DNA of 64,000 bases, from NCBI GenBank assembly GCA_026706815.1, contig JAPOYA010000001.1, positions 43,790 through 107,789 on the forward strand, read 5' to 3'. The notes beneath the pieces are model-generated. The model saw only the letters and a program-made list of their open reading frames with translations. It did no database searches and was not told the origin of the DNA. A program made the position numbers and the translations under genes. Source of the stretch: Acidimicrobiaceae bacterium (GTDB lineage: Bacteria > Actinomycetota > Acidimicrobiia > Acidimicrobiales > Aldehydirespiratoraceae). This document shows positions 53,480 through 61,860 of the stretch, piece after piece. Numbering within the stretch: position 1 is the stretch's first letter; each line of letters begins with the position of its first letter.

Positions 53480-54763
53480 ATGTCAGAACCCGCCCCCACG
53501 CTCACAATGCCGGGTTATCGGACGCGCATTGCCGGTCGACAGGTTGAGGATGCTTTGCGCCGGCGGGGCGCGGTGCTCGTGGAGGGCGTGCGGGGATGCG
53601 GTAAGACCTGGATGTCGCGGCATTTCGCCCGCAGCGAGGTCCGGCTTGACGACGAGACAGCACTGCTTCTGGCCACCTCAGACCCCGATGCGGTGATGCA
53701 GGGTCCGACCCCTCGGCTGCTGGACGAATGGCAGAACGCGCCGCAGTTGTGGAACCGTGTGCGCCGGGAGTGCGATGACCGTCCCGGGAACGGTCAGTTC
53801 ATTCTGACTGGCTCGTCGAGTCCGCAAGACGATGTGACGCGGCATACCGGTACTGGACGCATAAGCAGAGTGCTGCTTCGGCCGATGTCATTGTGGGAGA
53901 CGGGCGGGTCGAGTGGAACGGCGTCGCTGAAGAAGTTGTTCGAGGGTGAGTCGGCCTCCTGCCTTCCCGAATCACAGCCGGGGCTGCGAGATGTCGCCTC
54001 GGCGATCTGTACGGGTGGTTGGCCGCGGCACCTAGGTCAAAGCGAGGACGATGCCTTTTCGTCAGCGGACGACTACGTCAATGAGATCATTCGAGTGGAT
54101 ATCCCAGCGGCCAGTGGAGTGCGACACGACCCCACGATGCTGCGCCGGCTGATGCAGTCTCTCTCGCGCAACGTGGCAACCGAGGCCAAGATGACCAAAC
54201 TGGCGTCCGACATGGACGCAGGCCACCCGCCGGGGCGCAACACAGTGTCTGCGTACCTTGATGCTCTACACCGCATTTTCGTCATCGAAGACCAGCCTGC
54301 GTGGTCTGTGAACCTGCGATCGAAGGCGACCCTCAGACGAGAACCCAAGCGGCATCTCGTGGACCCCTCTTTGGCCGCCGCCATGCTACGGACCACACCT
54401 GAGCGGTTGCTGTCTGACCCTTCGACTTTCGGCTTTCTGTTCGAATCGCTGGTGGTGCGCGATCTTCGCATCTACAGCCAGCCTGAAGGCGGCATGGTGT
54501 TTCATTACCGCGACAACACGGGTTTGGAGGCCGATGCCGTCGTTGAATTGACAGACGGGTCTTGGATCGCTGTAGAGATCAAACTCAGCACCGGCCGCAG
54601 AACCGTCAACAGGGCTGCTGAGAACCTGATTCGCCTCCGGGACAAGGTGTCTAGCCGACGCGCTTCTGAACTGGCAGCCTTGGTGGTGGTCGCCCCCACC
54701 GGAGCCGCATACCGTCGTCCTGATGGCGTACAAGTCGTCCCCATCTCCACCCTCGGCCCCTGA
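53480..54763 (+). CDS. AAA ATPase with DUF4143 domain
   Basis: 427 residues. Walker A LVEGVRGCGKTWMSRHF near residue 34, Walker B-like PRLLDEWQNAPQLW, sensor GQFILTGSSSPQ, PMSLWETGGSSG, then the C-terminal DUF4143 nuclease-like fold (FLFESLVVRDLRIYSQPEGG, FHYRDNTGLEADAVVEL, IAVEIKLSTG with a D-ExK-like arrangement). These ATPases are common accessory genes of unclear function, sometimes suspected of mobile-element or toxin-like roles. Preceded by a four-copy repeat that may be its operator. Confidence 0.88.
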   Translation: MSEPAPTLTMPGYRTRIAGRQVEDALRRRGAVLVEGVRGCGKTWMSRHFARSEVRLDDETALLLATSDPDAVMQGPTPRLLDEWQNAPQLWNRVRRECDDRPGNGQFILTGSSSPQDDVTRHTGTGRISRVLLRPMSLWETGGSSGTASLKKLFEGESASCLPESQPGLRDVASAICTGGWPRHLGQSEDDAFSSADDYVNEIIRVDIPAASGVRHDPTMLRRLMQSLSRNVATEAKMTKLASDMDAGHPPGRNTVSAYLDALHRIFVIEDQPAWSVNLRSKATLRREPKRHLVDPSLAAAMLRTTPERLLSDPSTFGFLFESLVVRDLRIYSQPEGGMVFHYRDNTGLEADAVVELTDGSWIAVEIKLSTGRRTVNRAAENLIRLRDKVSSRRASELAALVVVAPTGAAYRRPDGVQVVPISTLGP

Positions 54764-54891
54764 CCACGCCCCGCTGGTGCCAGCATTCGTCGTTTTTCTG
54801 CCATCTCCAAAAGGCATGGCTGTCATACCCCTGCTGCTAACGTCTCGCCGGTTCCGACAAGTCGTCAGAGCAATACCAAAAGGAGCCATAG

Positions 54892-56112
54892 ATGGCTGAA
54901 ATAACGATTGATCTGTTACGGAATGCAGTCAGCGGTGGGGCTGTTGCGCTGCGCTCGATCATGCGGCTGCAACCCGTGGACGGGCCTGGGGGGAAAGTGT
55001 TCCCGCCAACTTACGCAGTTACGGCTGAGCACAAGTACGCAGTGGAGGAGAGGCGGGTAGGAGACAGAGTGGCGACAACCGTGCTGCTTGACTCTGTGGC
55101 ATCGCAGGCGAACCGCGCCGAACTGGCCTTGAAGGAGGGTTGGGAGGAAGGGGAACTGAGTTTCCCTGTGCCGTATGTGGACTTCACCGACGAGGTCGGT
55201 GTTGATGACTTGGGCAAGATCACCGTGTTGGATGCGCCTCACCGATTTGCGGACGCGATCTTCCGCGACAGCCTGCTTGACGGTACGTTGTTCCGGTTGA
55301 GCGATATGGGGCGCGCCATTACCGATGCACGCCCCGGGAACGCAACGGCGATGTTTCGCTACGCACCCACTGCGCTTTTGTTCGGTCAGTGGGACTCGAC
55401 TGGCCCCAAGGGTGGTCTCGGTTCGAAGTTCCAACGAGCGTACGTGTCAGAGATCGTTGGGCTCGATGCCCAGATCGGACGCAAGGTAGGCAGCCGAATC
55501 GATCCGCTCCAGATCGAACGTGATGCAGCGGTCGCTTACGAGCACAGCGATCCAGCTCAAGGCTGGACGCTGGACAGAGCTGACGCTGCTCTGGAAAAAG
55601 GGGGGAAACCCAAAACGGCCGGGTCAGATGGACGTCCTTCCGAAATCAATCACGGCAACATAGCCCCGTCGATTGACTCGCAGTCTGGAGGCGTGACGAT
55701 TTCAGAGGCGCGGCAAACCACGGTGATCTCGCTAGCCGCCTTAAGGCGCCTGCGTTTCGCTGGTGCTAGTCGAGAGGCTGAGGTAGCGGCGCGCACTGCC
55801 ATAGCCGCGCTGGGGGTCGCCGCGATTGCCTACGGATATGAGATGGATCACGATCTTCGGTCTCGTTGCCTGCTTGTCCCAGAACATACGCCCGCTCTGG
55901 AGCTCGTTCGCCGTGACGGTTCAACACCTGAACCAGTTGAAGTGGATCGCGAGTCGGCGGCTCGATTGCTATCCCAGGCATCCGAGCGAGCCGCCCGAGC
56001 GGGCATTGTTTGGGAGGACGACACAATTTCCCTCACGCCCGCTCCGAAACTGCTTGAGCTGTTGAGGCGTAGTCGCGAAGTGTCGGCCCGAGAACCGGTG
56101 GAGAGCGACTGA
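54892..56112 (+). CDS. csb1: Type I-G CRISPR protein Csb1 (Cas7)
   Basis: 406 residues. Cas7-like backbone subunit of the type I-G (I-U) Cascade. RYAPTALLFGQWDSTGPKGGLGSKFQRAYVSEIVG is the diagnostic GSU0053/Csb1 block; KVFPPTYAVTAEHKYAVEER and DSVASQANRAE precede it. The RBS AGGAG lies 8 bp before the ATG. First gene of a six-gene operon with overlapping ends (csb1 stop shares its last base region with csb2 ATG). Expected to coat the crRNA. Confidence 0.92.
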   Translation: MAEITIDLLRNAVSGGAVALRSIMRLQPVDGPGGKVFPPTYAVTAEHKYAVEERRVGDRVATTVLLDSVASQANRAELALKEGWEEGELSFPVPYVDFTDEVGVDDLGKITVLDAPHRFADAIFRDSLLDGTLFRLSDMGRAITDARPGNATAMFRYAPTALLFGQWDSTGPKGGLGSKFQRAYVSEIVGLDAQIGRKVGSRIDPLQIERDAAVAYEHSDPAQGWTLDRADAALEKGGKPKTAGSDGRPSEINHGNIAPSIDSQSGGVTISEARQTTVISLAALRRLRFAGASREAEVAARTAIAALGVAAIAYGYEMDHDLRSRCLLVPEHTPALELVRRDGSTPEPVEVDRESAARLLSQASERAARAGIVWEDDTISLTPAPKLLELLRRSREVSAREPVESD

Positions 56113-57851
56113 TGGTCGCAATTGAGGTCACTTTCCTCACGGGTCGTTACGTCGCAACAGCTCATCATGACCGGGAAGCACACGAGTGGCCACCTCACGG
56201 AGCCCGGTTGTTTTCGGCGATGGTCGCAACCTGGGCCGACGCCGAGGTTCCCGACGAAATTGAACGGGCGGCGCTCAAGTGGTTGGAATCACAACCACCT
56301 CCTCGGATAACAGCGCCCGAGGCAGTTCCGCGGAGAACCGTCAGCCATTTTGTTCCAGTCAACGATGCTCGAGTCATCGCCCCGGCTTCGTACCACCGTC
56401 GAGCCGGTGAAATTGCGGAGTTGCTTGGACAGTTCGACGATGAAGTCAAGGCCTCCGATGGAGAGTTGAACAAGAAGGCCGAGAGGCTGCAGGACAAGAT
56501 CGACAAGAAACTAGACGTTGACTTGCTTGTGGGCCGGGCTGGCAATACGAACATCGACTCCGCCCTGGCTCTGTTGCCCGATGGGCGGGGCAAGAAGGAA
56601 CGCTACTTCCCCTCGCTCACCTTGATGACGCCTCAAACTGCCGGTAACACGAGCGAGCGCCAGGAGCCGGCAATGGTTCGATCTCCTTTTGGCACTGTGA
56701 CCTATGCTTGGGACGAGAACCCGCTGGACGAAACGGCTGAAGTGCTCGACGCGCTTTTGGGTCGCGTTGCCCGGTTGGGCCACTCGTCATCTCTGGTGTC
56801 CTGCCGATTGATTGATGACGCGCCTCCAGCTACGCACACGCCTGGTGATGGCCCGTCGATGTTGCGCTGGGTGCGTCCCGGTCAACTGGATGCGCTTGAG
56901 GAGGAGCATGCTCGGCATCAAGCGAATAGACCACGCAGTCTGCCGTTCCACGCAGTGCGATATCGCGAGGCGCACGTAGCAGAGTCTGGGCCCGGTGAGC
57001 TAGTGCGCCCCACGACCGCCGGTGATTGGATTGTCTTCGAGTTGGAGCAGAGCCATAGACGCTTACCAATGACGAGAAGTGTCGAGCTAGCGCGTGTTCT
57101 GCGTGAGTCCCTGCTCAGCCATGTGTCGGACCCGATTCCGGAAGGAGTGAGCGGACACAGATCCGATGGCAGACCGACGGAATCCCCTCACATTTTGTTC
57201 CTGGGCCTGCCAAACGTCGGTTACGAGCACTCCGACGGCCGGATCATGGGACTCGCTGTGTCTCTCCCCGATGGGCTCGACGATATGGCTCGCAATGCAA
57301 CGCTGCGTGGTATCGGTGCGTGGGAACACAAGCGCGGAGGCAAGCCGCTGCAGTTGAGGATGGGTCCCAAAGGTGAGGTCGTGATGCGCAGAAGGCAGCC
57401 ACCGTTCGTTTTGAAGGCTTTGGACCCAGCAGTCTGGGCACGCTGTTCACGGTGGTGGGTGTCGGCCACCCCCGTGGCGCTGCCGGCGCATCCCGGCGAC
57501 CTTCGGAGGGGCAGTCCAGCGGTACGGGCCAAAGCCTGGGCCCGAGCCGCGGAGTCTGTTGCAAAATCCTGCGAACATGTCGGCTTGCCGCGCCCCGCAG
57601 ATGTGCGAGTGTCGTTCGTGTCAGAACTTGTGGGGACGCGTCCTTCGCACGACTTCCCTGTGTTCAAGCAGGGGCGCGGAGGCGGGGGAGTGATCCGACG
57701 ACTGGTCCATGTCTCAGTAGAGTTCGACGAGGAAATCGCGGGCCCTCTGGTTCTTGGCAGCGGCCGTTTTCTAGGCTTGGGACTTATGCGCCCGATGGGC
57801 CCCCGAACCTCGAATGAAGCAGTCGCAGGGGAGGGGGTTGGCGATGTTTGA
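56112..57851 (+). CDS. csb2: Type I-G CRISPR protein Csb2 (Cas5-Cas6 fusion)
   Basis: 579 residues. N-terminal Cas5-like part (IEVTFLTGRYVATAHHDREAHEWPPHGARLFSAMVATW) and a C-terminal Cas6-like RAMP with the glycine-rich loop LVLGSGRFLGLGLMRP. In type I-G this single protein caps the crRNA and is the expected pre-crRNA endonuclease, fitting the absence of a separate cas6. Its stop overlaps the cas3 start by 8 bp (ATGTTTGA). Confidence 0.9.
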   Translation: MVAIEVTFLTGRYVATAHHDREAHEWPPHGARLFSAMVATWADAEVPDEIERAALKWLESQPPPRITAPEAVPRRTVSHFVPVNDARVIAPASYHRRAGEIAELLGQFDDEVKASDGELNKKAERLQDKIDKKLDVDLLVGRAGNTNIDSALALLPDGRGKKERYFPSLTLMTPQTAGNTSERQEPAMVRSPFGTVTYAWDENPLDETAEVLDALLGRVARLGHSSSLVSCRLIDDAPPATHTPGDGPSMLRWVRPGQLDALEEEHARHQANRPRSLPFHAVRYREAHVAESGPGELVRPTTAGDWIVFELEQSHRRLPMTRSVELARVLRESLLSHVSDPIPEGVSGHRSDGRPTESPHILFLGLPNVGYEHSDGRIMGLAVSLPDGLDDMARNATLRGIGAWEHKRGGKPLQLRMGPKGEVVMRRRQPPFVLKALDPAVWARCSRWWVSATPVALPAHPGDLRRGSPAVRAKAWARAAESVAKSCEHVGLPRPADVRVSFVSELVGTRPSHDFPVFKQGRGGGGVIRRLVHVSVEFDEEIAGPLVLGSGRFLGLGLMRPMGPRTSNEAVAGEGVGDV

Positions 57852-60800
57852 TCTGTCGCCCGATGACTTTGATTCGTTCTTCCAGGCTGTTCATGGTCAT
57901 GCACCGTACCCATGGCAGAGCCGCCTAACCCGGCAGGTGCTAAACGACGGGAAGTGGCCCGATGTCATTGATCTGCCTACGGGCACCGGTAAGACGTCTG
58001 TGCTCGACACGGCTATCTTCGCGCTCGCGGCCCGCCCAAGGGTGTTTCCGCGCCGCGTTGTCTTCGTCATCGACCGGCGAATTGTTGTCGATCAGGTTTA
58101 TGAACGCGCTGAGCAGATCCGCGACGCGATAGGTGGAGCAACCGAAGGGATTCTCCTTGATATCAAAGAGCGCCTAAAGGACCTGACAAATGCTCGCGAG
58201 GCGTTGGGCATAGCGGCGCTTCGGGGCGGAATTCCACTCGATGGAGAGTGGTTCCGTCGCCCCGATCAGCCTTGGGTGATGGTCTCGACCGTGGATCAGT
58301 TCGGTTCTCGCCTGCTGTTCAGGGGTTATGGTGTCAGTGAGCGGATGCGATCCGTTCATGCGGGTCTAGCTGGCAACGACTGTCTCGTCATACTCGACGA
58401 AGTCCACCTGAGTCATGCTTTCGCCAGCACGCTCAGAGAAGTTTCTTCCAACGGGGACATTCCTGGGTTGTGTTCAGTGGGTGGAGGTCTCCCACACCGA
58501 TTCCAGGTTGTTGAGATGTCGGCCACGCCGACACGGGAATCCGGTGCCCGATTCAGCCTTCGCTCGCAGGACCTTGAGGCATCGGAGAAGCTCAAACAGA
58601 TCGCCGAGGCTCCGAAACGAGCAACTCTGGTCGAAGTGCCTGGTACACGTGATGCACACGAGACCGCACCGAAGACAGTGTTGAACTTGGTCAAAAAGGA
58701 GTTGTGGGATGATGAGATGAGCGTCGGTGTCATCGTGAACCGTGTCCGCACCGCCCGCGAGGTCCATGCAGCGCTCCAAAAAAAGGGAATTGCTGCTCAT
58801 CTAGTGACTGGCCGTATGCGGCCGATCGACAAGACGGAGGTGTTGGAGAAAATAAGTGAGTGTGTCGACCCTGATAGAGATTCACCACAGTCCGAACCGA
58901 CTGTGATTGTGGCGACTCAAGCGATTGAGGTCGGCGCCGATTTCAGCTTCGACGCGCTGATAACCGAAGCTGCCCCGATCGACAGTTTGCAGCAGCGACT
59001 CGGTCGACTTGACCGACGTGGCGCGCTCGCTGCGAGACGTCTAGGCATCGGTTCCAGCCGGTGGGTCCAACCTGCTTTAGTCGACTTTGAGGGCGAGGCT
59101 GAGGTGGAGGCCCACGAAGCTGCAGCCAGATGCTGGATTCTCGGCGTTGCTTCGGCACTGAATCCCAAGAAACCCGATCCGGTTTACGGCGACAGAGCTA
59201 GAAAAGCTTGGGAAGCTATGCAGCAAATCGCTCAGGATGACGTGATCGACGTCGGGCCTGGAACGAGTCTCTCCGGACGTTTGGGTCGAGAAGCACAGGC
59301 CGCCAAATCCGAAGCGCCTCTGCTGCTGCCGATTCACATCGACGCGTGGTCCCAGACCAACCCCAGGCCCGTCATCGATCCGTCGATCGCGGAGTTCTTG
59401 CACGGCAAGGAGTGTGAGAACGAACCAGACGTTTCACTCTTGTGGCGTTATGACCACTCTGAGCAAGCCATCACGCTGGTGCCACCTAGGCCCGCCGAGT
59501 TCCTTTCAGTCTCGATCTCGGCGGTCAGAAACTGGCTTCGCCGTTCTGAGGAGCCAGTCATGGGAGACGTTGCGCTTGATACTCCTTGGGAGAGTCCGAA
59601 ACGAACGAGGTTGGAGGATCGGGAACTAACCGGAGTAGCACGATGGGCGCGGGGCGAAACGGTCGTCGAGCGTGTGCGCCGAGTGGAGCAGATCAAGCCC
59701 GGAGACGTGATCATCGTGGACCCGGATTTCGGCGGGCTACGAAATGGTAACTGGGATCCCGACCATCGACCGGCTCAGGGTCAGATCTCAGAGGAGGGAC
59801 CGGTAGAACCCTGGGCAGTCCTCGATGTCGGTGACGAGGTTCAGATTTCCCGCGACAGACATGTAGAGCACCTTGAGCGCGCGACACTCAGATTGGACCG
59901 GCGCCTGTTCGAAGGACTCGATATCCCCGAGTCGCCGAAGATGCCGACTCCCGCTGATGAGCACGAGGCAGAACGTTCTCTGGAGGAGAGGATTCGAGAG
60001 TGGTTGTCATCGCTTGGCGAACTGCCTCCAGGGTGGATTCCAGACTGGATGGAGCGCGTCGCTAAGCAGTTCATTGAACACTCGTTTAGAACCGAACTCG
60101 TTGACGGGAAGGACGATTCGGGTTACTACGTGCTGGTTCAGCGCTCGGTCGATCCAACCGCATTGGACGGCTTCGATGATCAACAGTCTCTCACAGGAAC
60201 CGAAACTACTTTGAGAGAGCACTTGGCCGGTGTTGGAGGCAAGGTGGCGGAGTTTGGTCACAGCTTGAGTCTGGCGAACGAGGTGATTGAGGACCTGCGT
60301 TTGGCGGCAGAGTTGCACGACTTGGGTAAAGTCGACTGCAGGTTCCAGTCTCAAATGTGCGGCCATGATTCGGTGACTATGGCGGGTATGGACGAGCCGT
60401 TGGCCAAGTCGTTGCCAGGTGTGCGAACAAAACGATACGGATGGCCGCCTGTGCGTCACGAGTTCACCAGCGTTGCCCTCGCCCAAAGCGTGCCGGAGTT
60501 GCTTGATCAGGCGCATGATCCAGACTTGGTGCTGCATCTCGTGGGTTCGCATCATGGTTACAGCCGACCGCTCCCGGCGATCAAGGAGGACCTGGCACCG
60601 CAGACCCTGAAACTTTCTGGTGAGTTAGTAGAAGGAGGATTCCGGCTCTCTGTGGACGACGAACTTCAGGATCAGCGGGGAACCTCAAGTGGCATTCTGG
60701 AGTTGAGCACGCGCTCGGACTTGGCTGAGACATCGCTGGCGCTCGACATGGCGGATCGGTTCTGGCGTTTGCAGGAAAAATACGGATATCACGGACTCGC

Positions 60801-60864
60801 GTGGTTGGAGGCGATACTTCGGTTGGCAGATCAGCAGCAGAGCGCGGAGGAGGCAGCACGATGA
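57844..60864 (+). CDS. cas3: Cas3 helicase-nuclease, type I-G, C-terminal HD
   Basis: 1006 residues. Degrades target DNA after Cascade recognition. PYPWQSRLTRQVL, Walker A DLPTGTGKTSVLDTAIFAL, DEVH box VILDEVHLSHAF, MSATPTRES, VIVATQAIEVGADFSFDALITEAAPIDSLQQRLGRLDRRG for the helicase; then at the C-terminus LAAELHDLGKVDCRFQSQM, RHEFTSVALA and HLVGSHHGYSRP for the HD nuclease. HD after rather than before the helicase is the type I-G arrangement. ATG 57844 starts MFDLSPDDF. The stop overlaps the next start (ATGA). Confidence 0.94.
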   Translation: MFDLSPDDFDSFFQAVHGHAPYPWQSRLTRQVLNDGKWPDVIDLPTGTGKTSVLDTAIFALAARPRVFPRRVVFVIDRRIVVDQVYERAEQIRDAIGGATEGILLDIKERLKDLTNAREALGIAALRGGIPLDGEWFRRPDQPWVMVSTVDQFGSRLLFRGYGVSERMRSVHAGLAGNDCLVILDEVHLSHAFASTLREVSSNGDIPGLCSVGGGLPHRFQVVEMSATPTRESGARFSLRSQDLEASEKLKQIAEAPKRATLVEVPGTRDAHETAPKTVLNLVKKELWDDEMSVGVIVNRVRTAREVHAALQKKGIAAHLVTGRMRPIDKTEVLEKISECVDPDRDSPQSEPTVIVATQAIEVGADFSFDALITEAAPIDSLQQRLGRLDRRGALAARRLGIGSSRWVQPALVDFEGEAEVEAHEAAARCWILGVASALNPKKPDPVYGDRARKAWEAMQQIAQDDVIDVGPGTSLSGRLGREAQAAKSEAPLLLPIHIDAWSQTNPRPVIDPSIAEFLHGKECENEPDVSLLWRYDHSEQAITLVPPRPAEFLSVSISAVRNWLRRSEEPVMGDVALDTPWESPKRTRLEDRELTGVARWARGETVVERVRRVEQIKPGDVIIVDPDFGGLRNGNWDPDHRPAQGQISEEGPVEPWAVLDVGDEVQISRDRHVEHLERATLRLDRRLFEGLDIPESPKMPTPADEHEAERSLEERIREWLSSLGELPPGWIPDWMERVAKQFIEHSFRTELVDGKDDSGYYVLVQRSVDPTALDGFDDQQSLTGTETTLREHLAGVGGKVAEFGHSLSLANEVIEDLRLAAELHDLGKVDCRFQSQMCGHDSVTMAGMDEPLAKSLPGVRTKRYGWPPVRHEFTSVALAQSVPELLDQAHDPDLVLHLVGSHHGYSRPLPAIKEDLAPQTLKLSGELVEGGFRLSVDDELQDQRGTSSGILELSTRSDLAETSLALDMADRFWRLQEKYGYHGLAWLEAILRLADQQQSAEEAAR

Positions 60865-61781
60865 CTGATTCGGATGGAACGTTGTTGTCAGGTTTGCCGG
60901 GCAACAATCCGCTTGGATTCCTGGCGGCGCTGGGTGTACAGACAGCTTTGGATACGCAAGGCCGAAAGTGCGCGATGTATTGGACCGATCAACCGATCCC
61001 GCAGCCTGTCCTCGAACCTGCGGTCGACCTTGCCGAGATCGCCGAAGCGGTTCTCGTTGTTGCAGCGCGCTGGCTCGACGGACCCGCTCTAGACGAGACG
61101 ATCGACCCCAAATTGAAACTGAAGTCTCAGGAAATTCGCGAGTACTTGGAACAGGGGCGCGCTGCGGGATCATCGGGACTGCTCGCAGTGTGCCTTCTGG
61201 CCGAAGGCAGCTTGGACCGGAGCCAGATCGCGAAGCCGTCGGACTTCTACTTCACGGCGGGACAGCAGAAGTTCGTCTCGATTGCTCGTACCAGTCTCGG
61301 CGAAGTAACCGAGGACGAGGTCGTTGCAGATGCGGGATCGCCGTGGTGCTACCTGGGGGATCGGGATTCGCTGATGTGGGATACGGTCGATGATCGAGAT
61401 CACGCTCTCAGTGCTTCGGACCCGTCCAAGTCCAAGAAGCCCACAAATCCCGGTGCGGAAGCGCTCGCCATTATTGGTTTGGGCAGATTCCCGTGTTTCG
61501 CTTCCTCGGGCCGGACCCTCACGCAGGGCTGCTCGGGGACTTGGAAGGACGGCGCGTTCACCTGGCCGCTGTGGGGTGTGCCCGCCTCGTCCAGGACGGT
61601 GGGGTCCTTGCTGGGCCATGTCGCTCCAGAAGGAACTGAGAGTGAACGCCGTCGTCTGAAGTGGTACAGGGCATGGGGAATCAATCGCGTCCTCCAGTCA
61701 CAGATTCGGCGAAGCGACCAAGGAGGTTACGGAACGTTCGGACCCCCACGTGTGGTCTGGCAGCGTGAGTGGCGTTCCTGA
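60861..61781 (+). CDS. Type I-G CRISPR protein, small Cas8-like / Cas3-extension family
   Basis: 306 residues. LLSGLPGNNPLGFLAALGVQTAL at the N-terminus recalls the opening of Csx17/Csb3-type large subunits. A central ASDFYFTAGQQKFV-like segment and the C-terminal SRTVGSLLGHVAPEGTESERRRLKWYRAWGINRVLQSQ follow. It is much shorter than Csx17 (about 700 residues). Either it is the compact Cas8 of this operon (target recognition) or the accessory family that extends Cas3; I cannot decide. Coupled to cas3 by ATGA. Confidence 0.75.
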   Translation: MTDSDGTLLSGLPGNNPLGFLAALGVQTALDTQGRKCAMYWTDQPIPQPVLEPAVDLAEIAEAVLVVAARWLDGPALDETIDPKLKLKSQEIREYLEQGRAAGSSGLLAVCLLAEGSLDRSQIAKPSDFYFTAGQQKFVSIARTSLGEVTEDEVVADAGSPWCYLGDRDSLMWDTVDDRDHALSASDPSKSKKPTNPGAEALAIIGLGRFPCFASSGRTLTQGCSGTWKDGAFTWPLWGVPASSRTVGSLLGHVAPEGTESERRRLKWYRAWGINRVLQSQIRRSDQGGYGTFGPPRVVWQREWRS

Positions 61782-61860
61782 TCTTGCGCACGACCAGAAC
61801 CGTCGAGACCGCAGCGGCGATAGGCATCTGGCTAAGTGAGTGACGTTCCCGATCTTGTGC
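61765..61860. repeat. 25-bp imperfect direct repeat copying the cas4-cas1 start
   Basis: gtgagtggcgttcctgatct (61765 onward) and gtgagtgacgttcccgatct (61836 onward), each continuing 5 bp further, are 71 bp apart. The second is the real start of cas4-cas1 (VSDVPDLV); the first encodes VSGVPDLA in another frame and runs 24 codons to a TGA that overlaps the real GTG. Confidence 0.8.
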
